DNA of 64,000 nucleotides from NCBI GenBank assembly GCA_004153385.1, contig SDAL01000002.1, forward strand, positions 248,001 through 312,000, in the 5' to 3' direction. The stretch comes from Paracoccaceae bacterium (GTDB lineage Bacteria; Pseudomonadota; Alphaproteobacteria; Rhodobacterales; Rhodobacteraceae). The translations under genes were made by a program, and so were the position numbers. Position 1 is the first letter of the stretch; every line of letters starts with the position of its first letter. The notes below the pieces were generated by a model. The model did no database searches and was not told where the DNA came from. It was given only the letters and a program-made list of their open reading frames with translations. Below are positions 8,401 through 17,038 of this stretch, in pieces.

Positions 8401-8531
8401 TAAGCGCCTGCGCTTAAGTGGGGGGATAAGGTAATAGGCGGGGGAGTAGGTAAGAAGAGGCCGCTCTCTTCAAATCAGCCCATCATGCAATGATAACGCA
8501 CGACGACCGAGGCGACAATTCTTGTGACGGA

Positions 8532-8568
8532 ACACCGTGATTTTGTCGAATACGACAAAATCGGTGTC
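8532..8568. repeat. Strong inverted repeat downstream of tRNA-Lys
   Basis: ACACCG(TG)ATTTTGTCG and CGACAAAATCGGTGT pair as a stem of about 15 bp with a two-base bulge and an AATA loop. It lies 20-55 bases beyond the 3' end of tRNA-Lys on the minus strand. No T-run follows. It may be a processing or termination hairpin for the tRNA transcript, by inference. Confidence 0.5.
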
Positions 8569-8586
8569 GTCTTATAAAGATGAAAG

Positions 8587-8662
8587 TGGTGAGCCGTACA
8601 GGATTCGAACCTGTGACCCACTGATTAAAAGTCAGTTGCTCTACCAACTGAGCTAACGGCCC
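8587..8662 (-). tRNA. tRNA-Lys (anticodon UUU)
   Basis: Read on the minus strand, this is a full cloverleaf of 76 nt: acceptor GGGCCGT pairs with ACGGCTC (one G-U), the D-arm carries AGCTCAGTTGGTAGAGC, the anticodon loop is CTTTTAA, and the T-arm contains GGTTCGAATCC. The encoded 3' end is CCA. The gene lies just outside the right end of the IS66 fossil. Confidence 0.97.
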
Positions 8663-8770
8663 ACTCTCTTCATTCAGCCGGGCAGTGCAGTGCAGCGCCT
8701 TGCTGTGTGGCGGCTTTTACGGTCCACAGCGGGGGGCGTCAACAGCCTTTTTGAGAAAAATTTCAGACAC

Positions 8771-8799
8771 TGGAAAAAACCTAAGGTCAGGCGTATATC
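8771..8799 (+). promoter_or_regulatory. Candidate dapF promoter abutting the start codon
   Basis: TATATC at 8794-8799 sits 6 bases before the ATG at 8806. A weak -35 (TGGAAA, 8771-8776) stands 17 bases further up. Transcription would begin at or beside the A of the ATG, and no Shine-Dalgarno lies at usable distance. This suggests a leaderless message, by inference. Confidence 0.4.
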
Positions 8800-8805
8800 G
8801 CGTGC

Positions 8806-9639
8806 ATGGAAAACGTATCTCTCTCCTCCGCCGGACTGGCTTTCATGAAAATGCATGGGCTTGGCAATGATTTCGTTGTGATCGACGCCCGTGATGGCGA
8901 CGATCCCGTTACGCCTGCACTTGCGAAGGCGTTGGCCGATAGGCATCGGGGCGTGGGTTTTGATCAGCTTGCGGTGATTTCGTCCGATTCTCGGGCTGAT
9001 TTCCATTTAAAATTCTATAATTCCGATGGATCGGAAGCGGGCGCATGTGGCAATGCAACGCGCTGCGTTTCGGACTGGATGATGCGCGAACTGGGGCAGG
9101 ATACGATTCGCCTGACCACCCGGAGGGGGCAGTTATCGGCCCTGCGTCGGGCTGATGGTCTGGTTTCGGTGAATATGGGACCGCCGATTCTTGTGGCAGA
9201 TGCGATTCCCTTCACGGGTGATCCGATGGCCACGGGGCTGGCGGGCGATCCGGTGGCCATAGGTATGGGCAATCCGCACTGCATCTTCTTTGTGCCAGAT
9301 GCCGAAGCGGTGGATCTGCATGATCGCGGCCCGATATTCGAGACCCATCCGGCCTTTCCCGAACGCACCAATGTAGAATTTGCCTCGCTGAGCGGCCCCG
9401 ACCACCTCAGGATGCGTGTGTGGGAGCGCGGGGCAGGCGTGACGCTGGCATGTGGTTCTGGCACCTGTGCCACCGCCGTTGCGGCGCATTTGCGCGGATT
9501 GACTGGCCGCCGCGTGCGCGTTGATGTAGATGGTGGCGAGCTGGAGATCGACTGGCGCGAGGACGGGGTCTGGATGACCGGTCCGACCACATTCGTCTTT
9601 AGCGCCTCCCTTACCCCAGAATTTATGGCTGCCTTATGA
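8806..9639 (+). CDS. dapF: Diaminopimelate epimerase
   Basis: Cytoplasmic PLP-independent epimerase of 277 aa that converts LL- to meso-diaminopimelate for lysine and peptidoglycan synthesis. The two catalytic cysteines lie in GACGNATR (Cys81) and [10 protein letters not shown] (Cys216). [13 protein letters not shown], near the N-terminus, is the family opening. An alternative start at the ATG at 8845 would remove 13 residues. The stop overlaps the mtaB start (ATGA), so the two are coupled. Confidence 0.97.
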   Translation: MENVSLSSAGLAFMKMHGLGNDFVVIDARDGDDPVTPALAKALADRHRGVGFDQLAVISSDSRADFHLKFYNSDGSEAGACGNATRCVSDWMMRELGQDTIRLTTRRGQLSALRRADGLVSVNMGPPILVADAIPFTGDPMATGLAGDPVAIGMGNPHCIFFVPDAEAVDLHDRGPIFETHPAFPERTNVEFASLSGPDHLRMRVWERGAGVTLACGSGTCATAVAAHLRGLTGRRVRVDVDGGELEIDWREDGVWMTGPTTFVFSASLTPEFMAAL

Positions 9640-10889
9640 AACCGCCCGTTTTTGCCACGCTTGGATGTCGTCTGAATGCCTACGAGACAGAGGCGATGAA
9701 GGAATTGGCAGCGCAGGCCGGTGTTGGCGGTGCTGTGGTTGTGAACACCTGCGCGGTCACCGCCGAAGCTGTGCGCAAGGCAAAGCAGGAAATTCGCCGC
9801 CTGCATCGTGAAAATCCGGACGCACCGATCATTGTGACCGGATGCGCCGCCCAGACCGAGCCCGAGACCTTCGCCAGCATGGCAGAGGTGAACCGTGTGA
9901 TCGGCAATCACGAAAAAATGCTGCCCGATACATGGGCCGGCCTGCGTGCGCCCGATCTGATCGGACAGACCGAAAAGGTTCAGGTCGATGACATTATGTC
10001 GGTCAAGGAAACCGCAGGCCATCTGATTGACGGATTCGGGCGTCACCGTGCCTATGTTCAGGTGCAAAACGGGTGTGATCACCGCTGCACCTTTTGCATC
10101 ATTCCCTACGGACGCGGCAATTCGCGCTCTGTTCCGGCGGGCGTGGTGGTCGATCAGATCAAGCGGCTGGTGGGGCGCGGTTTTAACGAAATCGTGCTGA
10201 CAGGGGTTGATCTGACCTCTTGGGGGGCTGATTTGCCGGGCGAGCCACGCTTGGGAAATCTGGTCATGCGGATCCTGAAGCTGGTGCCGGATCTGGCACG
10301 GCTGCGGATTTCATCGATCGACAGTATCGAGGCGGATGAAAACCTCATGCTGGCAATTGCGACAGAGCCTCGGCTGATGCCGCATCTGCACCTGTCGCTT
10401 CAGGCGGGCGATGACATGGTTTTGAAACGGATGAAGCGGCGGCATTTGCGCGATGATGCAATCCGGTTTTGTGAGGATGCGCGCAAACTACGCCCCGAGA
10501 TCGTGTTTGGCGCCGATATCATCGCGGGCTTCCCGACCGAAACCGAGGCGATGTTCGAAAACTCGCTGCGCCTTGTCGAGGACTGTGGCCTGACGTTCTT
10601 GCACGTATTTCCCTATTCCGCACGCAAGGGCACACCAGCTGCGCGTATGCCGGCCGTGCACGGGCCGGTGATCAAGGAACGCGCCCGCAGGCTGCGCGAG
10701 GCGGGATCTGCCGCCCTGAGCCGTCACCTGCAGGCCAACGTCGGGCAACGCCGCATGATCTTGACCGAAGGCCCCCATGCGGGGCGCACAGAGACATTCA
10801 CCGAAGTGCATTTCGATGCGCCGCAACCCGAAGGTACGCTGTTGAGCGCGGATATCCGCGGCCATGACGGTGCCAGGCTGCTGGCGTGA
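9636..10889 (+). CDS. mtaB: tRNA t6A37 methylthiotransferase MtaB
   Basis: Radical-SAM methylthiotransferase of 417 aa that adds a methylthio group to t6A37 of ANN-decoding tRNAs. An N-terminal UPF0004 domain carries [26 protein letters not shown] and VTGCAAQ, which supply the cysteines of the auxiliary cluster. The radical-SAM CxxxCxxC motif is [15 protein letters not shown] at about residue 150. The C-terminal TRAM-like part is short. The length and the NTCAVT motif point to MtaB rather than MiaB or RimO. It is co-translated with dapF, and a second methylthiotransferase, RimO, lies at 48.7 kb. Confidence 0.94.
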   Translation: MKPPVFATLGCRLNAYETEAMKELAAQAGVGGAVVVNTCAVTAEAVRKAKQEIRRLHRENPDAPIIVTGCAAQTEPETFASMAEVNRVIGNHEKMLPDTWAGLRAPDLIGQTEKVQVDDIMSVKETAGHLIDGFGRHRAYVQVQNGCDHRCTFCIIPYGRGNSRSVPAGVVVDQIKRLVGRGFNEIVLTGVDLTSWGADLPGEPRLGNLVMRILKLVPDLARLRISSIDSIEADENLMLAIATEPRLMPHLHLSLQAGDDMVLKRMKRRHLRDDAIRFCEDARKLRPEIVFGADIIAGFPTETEAMFENSLRLVEDCGLTFLHVFPYSARKGTPAARMPAVHGPVIKERARRLREAGSAALSRHLQANVGQRRMILTEGPHAGRTETFTEVHFDAPQPEGTLLSADIRGHDGARLLA

Positions 10890-10998
10890 TGGACCGCGCG
10901 CGCGTGCGCAGGGACGATGATCGCCGGCCCGCCTTGGACAGTGGTGGGTGTTTGCAAAGAGGGCTTTCGCTTTTCGTGTCCGGCGGTAGCATGTGCCT

Positions 10999-11421
10999 AT
11001 GCTGAAGATTACAGATTCAATCACCATTGCCGATTGGGAGCTGACGGAAAGCTTTACCAGAGCGCAGGGCCCGGGTGGCCAGAATGTGAACAAAGTCGCG
11101 ACCGCGGTCGAGCTGCGATTCGAGGCGGACCGTTCGCCTCATCTGACACCCCCCGTCAAGGCCCGCCTGCGGCGTCTGGCGGGGCGCCGGTGGACGCAGG
11201 AAGGTGCATTGGTCATGCGGGTCGAGGACACGCGCTCGCAGGCGCGCAACCGTGAAATTGCGCGCGACCGTCTGGCCGAACTGATCCGCGAGGCGACCTT
11301 TCAACCCAAACGCCGGATTGCAACCAAACCCACCAAGGGCAGCCAGCGGCGGCGGTTGAAGGCCAAGACCCAGCGCGGGGAAGTTAAATCGTTACGGGGC
11401 AAGGTGGTGCGCGATGAGTGA
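10999..11421 (+). CDS. arfB: Alternative ribosome-rescue peptidyl-tRNA hydrolase ArfB
   Basis: Class-I release-factor-like protein of 140 aa. It hydrolyses peptidyl-tRNA on ribosomes stalled at mRNA ends. The catalytic GGQ lies in RAQGPGGQNVNK (residues 26-28). The C-terminal tail is long and basic (KPTKGSQRRRLKAKTQRG and on), as needed to enter the empty mRNA channel. The ATG at 10999 fits the family; a GTG two codons upstream is also possible. The Shine-Dalgarno is weak. Its last 8 bases overlap the next gene. Confidence 0.93.
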   Translation: MLKITDSITIADWELTESFTRAQGPGGQNVNKVATAVELRFEADRSPHLTPPVKARLRRLAGRRWTQEGALVMRVEDTRSQARNREIARDRLAELIREATFQPKRRIATKPTKGSQRRRLKAKTQRGEVKSLRGKVVRDE

Positions 11422-12574
11422 GGCCACGCAACGGGCCGGTGCAACCACGCCCGCCACCACGAGCGGGCGTGGTGTATGGGTTTGGGATGAAGGCGGGGGT
11501 AAGCTTCTGGATTGCGATTGCGCGGCAGTGCCCTTGGGGCACGGCTTTGGCGTGCGGACGGTCAAGGACGGTCCGTCCGGTGATCTGGTGGAAAAGGCGG
11601 ACATACGCGATCTGGCTGCTTCGCTTGGTACGGCGCTGCGCGCGCCCTTCGGGGCAGACCCGTTCGATGTATCGTTTTTTACCGATGAGGAAATCGCCCG
11701 CCAAGCTGCGTGTCAGGCGGTAAGGGATATCACCGGCCAGCGCGGAATTGTCGTAATCGGACCTTCTGTCCATGATGGCAGGTCCGCACTGCAAGGCGAT
11801 ACATATGGCGTGGTCGCGCTGGATGCGGCATGTGACGACGCGCCGTTGAGCCCGTCGAAGTGTCTGGGGGATCTGGAGCAGGCGATCGAGACGTTACACG
11901 CCGCAGGCCACGGGCTGGCAGGTGTGATCGTGCACCCCGACTATCTACCCGCCATCGAGCGTACGTTTCTTCCGCAACTGGCCGCCCGTGTCAGACATGC
12001 CGGCGGGCGCGTGATCGCGGATGAGAGCGACAGCGGTTTCGGGCGTATGGGACGGCGTATGTGGGGATGGCAACAGTTTGACTGTGTGCCCGATATCGCA
12101 ATTGTCGGCGCGGGATTGGGCAATGGTGCAAAGATTGCGGCACTTGTGCACCGCGCCGGTATCACCATTCCTGTCACCTCGCCTGCGCCCGCGCGCGACG
12201 CTTTTCTGGCGGGGCTGTCTGTGTGCGCTACGCTGAAAGATCCATCGGCCATTGCCCATGTCGATCAGGTTGGCGCATTCCTGCACGAAAAGCTGTGCGA
12301 GATCCGTCATCCCTTGATGGGCCGCGTCACGGGGCAGGGTTTGATCGTTTCGGTGGCATTCGCCCCGAACGGGCATGGGCCGGGCGGGATATGCGCCGAA
12401 GTCCAGCGTGGTTTGCGCGCGCATGGCCTGCTGGTCGGGCGCAGGGGCGAGGGCGGGTCAACACTACGTATCTGTCCGCCCCTGATGTTCTCGCGCCAGA
12501 ATGCGGCCACGGTTGTCGAAATGCTCTCCGAAGTGCTTCTGGATATGCCGCATTACGACATTGCAGGCGGATAG
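11414..12574 (+). CDS. Class-III aminotransferase-like protein lacking the PLP lysine
   Basis: Protein of 386 aa with the overall order of class-III (ornithine/AGXT2-like) aminotransferases: a GHGFG segment near 42, RVIADESDSGFGRMGRRMWGWQ at about 199-220 (the usual DEVQxGFGRxGxxxW block), and PDIAIVGAGLGNGAKIAALV. In the last block the catalytic Lys, normally GK(P/G)xGNG, is replaced by Ala233, although Lys240 is close by. The phosphate-binding SGSEA motif is also absent (it reads SFFTDEEIA). It is probably a PLP-free or non-transaminating relative, by inference. It overlaps arfB by 8 bases and so may be co-translated. Confidence 0.7.
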   Translation: MSEATQRAGATTPATTSGRGVWVWDEGGGKLLDCDCAAVPLGHGFGVRTVKDGPSGDLVEKADIRDLAASLGTALRAPFGADPFDVSFFTDEEIARQAACQAVRDITGQRGIVVIGPSVHDGRSALQGDTYGVVALDAACDDAPLSPSKCLGDLEQAIETLHAAGHGLAGVIVHPDYLPAIERTFLPQLAARVRHAGGRVIADESDSGFGRMGRRMWGWQQFDCVPDIAIVGAGLGNGAKIAALVHRAGITIPVTSPAPARDAFLAGLSVCATLKDPSAIAHVDQVGAFLHEKLCEIRHPLMGRVTGQGLIVSVAFAPNGHGPGGICAEVQRGLRAHGLLVGRRGEGGSTLRICPPLMFSRQNAATVVEMLSEVLLDMPHYDIAGG

Positions 12575-12836
12575 GCGGCCCTTCGCATTCTAGGTTTTCT
12601 TGAGTGAATCCCTTGATGTGAAACCACTTTTATGCATCCTCTCAAAGTGACCATGCAAATTCCCGCTCCAAGCGCCGCTTGCAGCGCACGCATTTGGCAC
12701 TATCTCTTCCGATCCGCTCAAGAGTGATGCCCGTGTCAAGAATTCTGCCTGTCATCGGTAAGGCACTGTGCCATCTTAAGGCATCGGGCGGGGCTTTGCT
12801 GAAAAAGAACATCGCGTTTTAAAGATGAGAGGGTGA

Positions 12837-13280
12837 ATGAAAAGACTGATTGATGGCATTGCAGGGGTCATGGGACGGCGTCCGCCAGCGTTGCAGGTTG
12901 CGGCCTTGTGTACGCGCCTTCGCAAAGGTCGCCCGCAGGTCTTGTTGATCACCTCGCGCGGGACAGGGCGCTGGGTCGTGCCCAAAGGCTGGCCGATACG
13001 CGGGCGCTCTCTGGCCGGTGCAGCGGCGCAAGAGGCGTGGGAAGAGGCCGGTATTCGCGGCCAGATCGGGGCAAATTCGTTGGGCAGCTACCGCTATGGC
13101 AAGGGCCTTGATGGCGGGCTGTCGATTGATGTCGAGGTCAGGGTGTTTCACCTGCGCACACAGAATGTCAGCGAGGATTACCCCGAATGCGACGAGCGCG
13201 ACAGGGAGTGGTTTTTCTGCGACAAAGCGGCAGAACTTGTGGCTGAACCGGGACTGAAGGCATTGATACGGGAGTTGTGA
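12837..13280 (+). CDS. Nudix hydrolase
   Basis: Nudix-fold pyrophosphohydrolase of 147 aa. Residues 36-50 read VLLITSRGTGRWVVPKG, and the Nudix box spans about 51-73 (GWPIRGRSLAGAAAQEAWEEAG). The box has Gln in place of the usual first Arg of RExxEE but keeps the metal-binding glutamates. The Arg-Gly-Thr-Gly-Arg-Trp context resembles diadenosine/diphosphoinositol polyphosphate hydrolases. The ATG follows GAGAGGGTGA. The substrate cannot be assigned. The 262 bases upstream hold no gene; TTGCTG-N17-TTAAAG just before the start may be the promoter. Confidence 0.85.
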   Translation: MKRLIDGIAGVMGRRPPALQVAALCTRLRKGRPQVLLITSRGTGRWVVPKGWPIRGRSLAGAAAQEAWEEAGIRGQIGANSLGSYRYGKGLDGGLSIDVEVRVFHLRTQNVSEDYPECDERDREWFFCDKAAELVAEPGLKALIREL

Positions 13281-13330
13281 TCCCCCGACAGTTGCCTTGA
13301 ACGTAAAGAGCCGCTAGTGCGCACCTGAAT

Positions 13331-13348
13331 GTGACAGTAGCATAACAG
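13331..13348 (-). promoter_or_regulatory. Pho box (PhoB-binding site) before the PiT gene
   Basis: On the minus strand this reads CTGTTATGCTACTGTCAC: two CTGTNAY heptamers separated by four bases, 12 of 14 positions identical to CTGTCAT-N4-CTGTCAT. It ends only 10 bases before the PiT ATG, so bound PhoB would block promoter or ribosome access. In Sinorhizobium the orfA-pit operon is repressed by PhoB; the same logic is inferred here. Confidence 0.6.
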
Positions 13349-13358
13349 GTTTGCGACA

Positions 13359-14840
13359 ATGCAAGACAGTCCGGAAGGCCGTCCGGTCAATCAGTGGAAG
13401 ACACTCGATAAAGACCTCAAGCGCATCGGGCGACTTGAAGAAGGCACGCAATTCGTCTCCCGTTCGCTTATGGCGCCGGGGCTGGCGCTGGCGTTTATCA
13501 CGCTGGCAGGCATTTTGGCCGCCATCCTCACAGGCGGCGCGCCCGGGCAATGGGTTGTGGTCTCGGCTGCGGCGATCGGGGCGTATATGGCGGTCAATAT
13601 CGGTGCCAATGATGTGGCAAACAATATGGGGCCTGCCGTCGGTGCAAAAGCCTTGCCGCTTCTGGGCGCGTTGCTAATTGCGGCAGTGTGCGAATCTGCA
13701 GGGGCGCTGATTGCGGGCGGCGATGTGGTGAAAACCGTAGCCACCGGCATTATTGATCCACATGCGCTTGGCGATGCGACCAATTTTGTCTGGGCGATGA
13801 TGGCGGCGGTGTTGGCCGCGGCCATCTGGTTGAATGTTGCGACATGGATCGGGGCGCCGGTTTCGACCACGCACTCTATTGTGGGCGGTGTCGTCGGGGC
13901 CGGTGTGATCGGCGCCGGATTTGGCGCGGTCGACTGGGGCAATATCGCGATGATCGCGCTGAGTTGGGTGATTTCGCCCGTCTTGGGGGGGATCGTGGCC
14001 GCGGCTTTTCTGGCGCTTTTGAAGGCCAAGGTGATCTATGTCGAGGACCGGATCAAGGCGGCCAGACGATGGGTCCCGTTCCTGATCGGGGTGATGGCAG
14101 GCGCCTTCAGCAGCTATCTGGCGATCAAGGCGCTGGACAAAATCATTCCCCTTAGCGCGGTGTCGGCCTATCTGATCGGTCTGGCCGTCGGTCTGGCCTG
14201 CTGGGCGATTGCTGTGCCACTGGTCCGGCGCCAATCCGACGGTCTGGAAAATCGTAAGAAATCGCTCAAAAAGCTGTTTTCGATCCCACTTGTCGTCTCT
14301 GCGGCACTTTTGTCCTTTGCTCATGGGGCCAATGATGTGGCCAATGCGGTCGGGCCTTTGGCGGCGATTGTGCACACGGTTCAGGCTGGCGAAATCGTCG
14401 ATCTGGTGGCGCTGCCGGTGTGGGTGCTGATGGTGGGGGCTGTTGGGATCTCTGTGGGTCTGTTGCTGTTCGGGCCACGTCTGATCCGGTTGGTCGGCTC
14501 CGAAATTACGAAACTGAACACCATGCGCGCCTTTTGTGTGGCGCTTTCAGCGGCCATTACGGTGATCGTGGCAAGCGGGCTGGGCCTGCCGGTCAGCTCC
14601 ACCCACATCGCGGTTGGCGGGATTTTTGGTGTTGGCTTTTATCGCGAATATCACGCCGAAAAACGCGCCCGCAAGCTGGGCTTGCGCAAGGGCAAGGAGG
14701 TTCCACCCGAAGAACGGACCCGCCGCCTGCTGGTGCGCCGCTCGCATATCCTGACGGTGGCGGCGGCATGGGTCATCACGGTGCCTGCGTCCGCGGGGCT
14801 TTCCGCGCTGATTTACCTCGTGCTGACGGGGCTCAGCTAG
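13359..14840 (+). CDS. pit: Inorganic phosphate transporter, PiT family
   Basis: Low-affinity, proton- or metal-coupled phosphate permease of 493 aa with about ten or more membrane segments. The duplicated PiT signature is clear: NIGANDVANNMGPAVGAKAL in the first half and FAHGANDVANAVGPLAAIVH in the second. A hydrophilic N-terminal about 40 residues precedes the first helix. PiT systems usually serve phosphate-replete growth. A Pho box ends just before the start codon, which suggests repression in phosphate starvation. A strong bidirectional terminator follows. Confidence 0.94.
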   Translation: MQDSPEGRPVNQWKTLDKDLKRIGRLEEGTQFVSRSLMAPGLALAFITLAGILAAILTGGAPGQWVVVSAAAIGAYMAVNIGANDVANNMGPAVGAKALPLLGALLIAAVCESAGALIAGGDVVKTVATGIIDPHALGDATNFVWAMMAAVLAAAIWLNVATWIGAPVSTTHSIVGGVVGAGVIGAGFGAVDWGNIAMIALSWVISPVLGGIVAAAFLALLKAKVIYVEDRIKAARRWVPFLIGVMAGAFSSYLAIKALDKIIPLSAVSAYLIGLAVGLACWAIAVPLVRRQSDGLENRKKSLKKLFSIPLVVSAALLSFAHGANDVANAVGPLAAIVHTVQAGEIVDLVALPVWVLMVGAVGISVGLLLFGPRLIRLVGSEITKLNTMRAFCVALSAAITVIVASGLGLPVSSTHIAVGGIFGVGFYREYHAEKRARKLGLRKGKEVPPEERTRRLLVRRSHILTVAAAWVITVPASAGLSALIYLVLTGLS

Positions 14841-14894
14841 GACCACGCGGCCGGGCGACACTTGCGCACGCCCTGAACCGGATCAAGTTGTTCA

Positions 14895-14936
14895 AAAGGC
14901 CGGGATACGCGCGTGCATGCGGTATCCCGGCCTTTT
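14895..14936. terminator. Bidirectional terminator between pit and pncB
   Basis: AAAAGGCCGGGATAC and GTATCCCGGCCTTTT form a long perfect stem around a 13-base loop, with A-run and T-run on either side. It fits both convergent genes. Confidence 0.85.
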
Positions 14937-14943
14937 CATATGC

Positions 14944-16251
14944 TCAGACCACAAGGTCTTGCGCTGTTTGCGAGCCGATGGCGAACACACGTTTATAGCG
15001 TTCGACCTCGCTTGCAGGGCCCATGGCCTTGTTGGGATTGTCGGAGAGCTTCACTGTAGGCCGTCCGTTCGCGGCCACCGCCTTACACACAAGACTGAAC
15101 GGGGCGAGCCCTTCATCGGGCACAAAGCCGCGGAAATCGTTGGTCAGTAAGGTGCCCCAGCCAAAGCTGCAGGTGACACGGTCCGAAAACTGCTGGTGCA
15201 GGGTCTTGATCTGTGCCACGTCCAGCCCGTCCGAGAAGATGATCATCTTCTTGCGCGGGTCCTCGCCACGCGATTTCCACCACGCGATGGCGGCTTCTGC
15301 TGCAGGGGCGGGGTCGCCTGAATCGATCCTGATGCCGGTCCATCCGGCAAGCCAGTCGGGCGCGTGGGTCAAGAACCCTTTCGTGCCGTAGGTGTCGGGC
15401 AGGATGATGCGCAGCTTGCCGGAGTGTTCCTCGTGCCAGTCTGCCAGAACCTTGTAGGGCGCTTGGGCCAGTGCGGCGTCATCCTTGGCCAAAGCGGCAT
15501 ACACCATTGGCAGCTCGTGGGCATTGGTGCCCACAGCTTCGATATCGCGGCGCATGGCGATCAAGCAGTTCGAGGTGCCGGTGAACGCACCGCCTTGGGA
15601 AATGTCGCCCAATCCCTCCAGCATGGCCTGAACGCACCAGTCCTGCCATAAGAAGCTGTGCCGGCGGCGGGTGCCGAAATCGGCGATCTTGAGGCCCTTC
15701 AGCTCTCGCAGGACCTGTATCTTTTCCCAGATGCGGGTCATTGCGCGTGCATAAAGAACCTGCAGTTCGAACCGGCGCATGTTGTTGACAACTGCACGTG
15801 AACGCAATTCCATCAAAATCGCCAGCGCGGGGATTTCCCACAGCATGACCTCGTGCCAGCGCCCCTCGAATGTCAGCTCGTACTGGCCGTCTTTGACCTG
15901 CAGATCATATTCGGGCAGCTGGTAATTATCGAACCATTCCATGAAATCGGGCCTGAACATCTGGCGCTGACCGTGGAATGTGTTGCCCCGCATCCATGTG
16001 CTTTCTCCGCGCGACAGTTTCAACGTGCGGGCATAATCCAGCTGTTCGCGCAGCTGGCCCTCGTCAATCAGTTCGGCCAGCCGGATGTCCTTGGATCGGT
16101 TGATCAGCGAAAACCGCACGATCGTGTCGGGATTGTTGCGAAATACCGACTGACACATCAGCAGTTTGTAGAAATCGGTATCAATCAGTGACCGCACGAT
16201 CGGGTCAATGCGCCATTTATGATTGTAAACGCGTGTGGCGATATCGACCAT
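14944..16251 (-). CDS. pncB: Nicotinate phosphoribosyltransferase
   Basis: Enzyme of 435 aa in the Preiss-Handler route. It joins nicotinate to PRPP to give nicotinate mononucleotide, driven by ATP. Recognisable blocks are RSLIDTDFYKLLMCQSV at the N-terminus, FGTRRRHSFLWQD, GTSNCLIAMR and GTNAHELPM (which holds the His that is phosphorylated). RIDSGDPAPAAEA and FSDGLD in the phosphate-binding region also fit. The start follows AGGAG 10 bases upstream. It lies 64 bases downstream of pncA on the same strand, so nicotinamide is deamidated by PncA and the product used by PncB in one operon. Confidence 0.97.
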   Translation of the reverse strand: MVDIATRVYNHKWRIDPIVRSLIDTDFYKLLMCQSVFRNNPDTIVRFSLINRSKDIRLAELIDEGQLREQLDYARTLKLSRGESTWMRGNTFHGQRQMFRPDFMEWFDNYQLPEYDLQVKDGQYELTFEGRWHEVMLWEIPALAILMELRSRAVVNNMRRFELQVLYARAMTRIWEKIQVLRELKGLKIADFGTRRRHSFLWQDWCVQAMLEGLGDISQGGAFTGTSNCLIAMRRDIEAVGTNAHELPMVYAALAKDDAALAQAPYKVLADWHEEHSGKLRIILPDTYGTKGFLTHAPDWLAGWTGIRIDSGDPAPAAEAAIAWWKSRGEDPRKKMIIFSDGLDVAQIKTLHQQFSDRVTCSFGWGTLLTNDFRGFVPDEGLAPFSLVCKAVAANGRPTVKLSDNPNKAMGPASEVERYKRVFAIGSQTAQDLVV

Positions 16252-16315
16252 TTCAGGGTCTCCTCAAGCAGAATGGGGCAGACTAAAACAATCAATCCTC
16301 CCCCTTGGCAAGCAG

Positions 16316-16921
16316 CTATTGCAGCGTCACACCAGCCTCGCGCAGGCTGGCGCGCGCCGCCGCACGCGATCCGTCCAAGTTGATCGCGCGGCAGGCGTCT
16401 TCGATCACACAGGTGGTAAAACCCAACTTGACCGCATCAAGCGCAGACCACGCGACGCAGAAATCATATGCCAGCCCTACAAAGCTTAAATGGGTGACCC
16501 CGCGCTCGCGCAGGTAGCCTGCAAGCCCTGTCGGCGTGCTCCGGTCGTTTTCGAAAAACGCGGAGTAGCTGTCGATCTCTGGACGAAAGCCCTTGCGCAG
16601 CACCATATGGGCGGCTTCCAGATCCAGATCGGGATGGAAACCGGCGCCCGAGCTGCCTTGGATGCAATGATCCGGCCACAGGATTTGCGGCCCATACGGC
16701 ATGTCGACCATCGACATAGGGGCGTGGTCTGTATGGTTCGACGCGAAGGAGCGGTGATCTGCGGGGTGCCAGTCTTGGGTCAGGACAACCGTTCCATACT
16801 CTGCCATCAGCTGGTTGATCTGGGTCACGATCACGTCCCCATCGGTGACCGCAAGCGCCCCGCCGGGACAGAAATCGTTTTGCATGTCGATGACAATCAG
16901 CGCATGGGTGTTTTCGGGCAT
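16316..16921 (-). CDS. pncA: Nicotinamidase
   Basis: Isochorismatase-fold amidohydrolase of 201 aa that converts nicotinamide to nicotinate. It opens with [17 protein letters not shown], carrying the catalytic Asp13. The metal-site segment is [15 protein letters not shown] (Asp/His/His), Lys110 follows in VLRKG, and the catalytic Cys is in [15 protein letters not shown]. The ATG at 16921 gives the normal N-terminus; codons further upstream belong to the opposite-strand trhO gene and are not used. It is divergent from trhO and upstream of pncB. Confidence 0.96.
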   Translation of the reverse strand: MPENTHALIVIDMQNDFCPGGALAVTDGDVIVTQINQLMAEYGTVVLTQDWHPADHRSFASNHTDHAPMSMVDMPYGPQILWPDHCIQGSSGAGFHPDLDLEAAHMVLRKGFRPEIDSYSAFFENDRSTPTGLAGYLRERGVTHLSFVGLAYDFCVAWSALDAVKLGFTTCVIEDACRAINLDGSRAAARASLREAGVTLQ

Positions 16922-17038
16922 GTAAGGCCTCCGTTGTGGGTCCGGCCACGCGCAGCATCTGCGGGGCCCCTCTCGGTCACGCATACGATGCGCAATCAGG
17001 CTTGCGTGCGCAACCCGAACGGCAGTAGAGAACGCCCC

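Larger units (their letters stand above)
6402..8417 (+). mobile_element. Decayed IS66-family insertion sequence
   Basis: About 2.0 kb of DNA with no intact gene but with remnants of all three IS66 genes in the right order: tnpA (about 6480-6867), tnpB (from 6864) and tnpC (from 7262). The left end GTAAGCGCGGGGC at 6402 and the right end, read inward from 8417 as TTAAGCGCAGGCG, share TAAGCGC, the usual IS66 terminal motif. Full elements are about 2.5 kb; here the middle of tnpC is missing and several frames are shifted. The two 8-base flanks do not match, so no target duplication survives. It sits between the trcR terminator and tRNA-Lys. It cannot move by itself. Confidence 0.85.

Noticed and set aside
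9015-10082. 355-codon minus-strand frame opposite dapF and mtaB
   Set aside because: It crosses two clear genes and has low-complexity Arg/Ser composition; no domain is seen.
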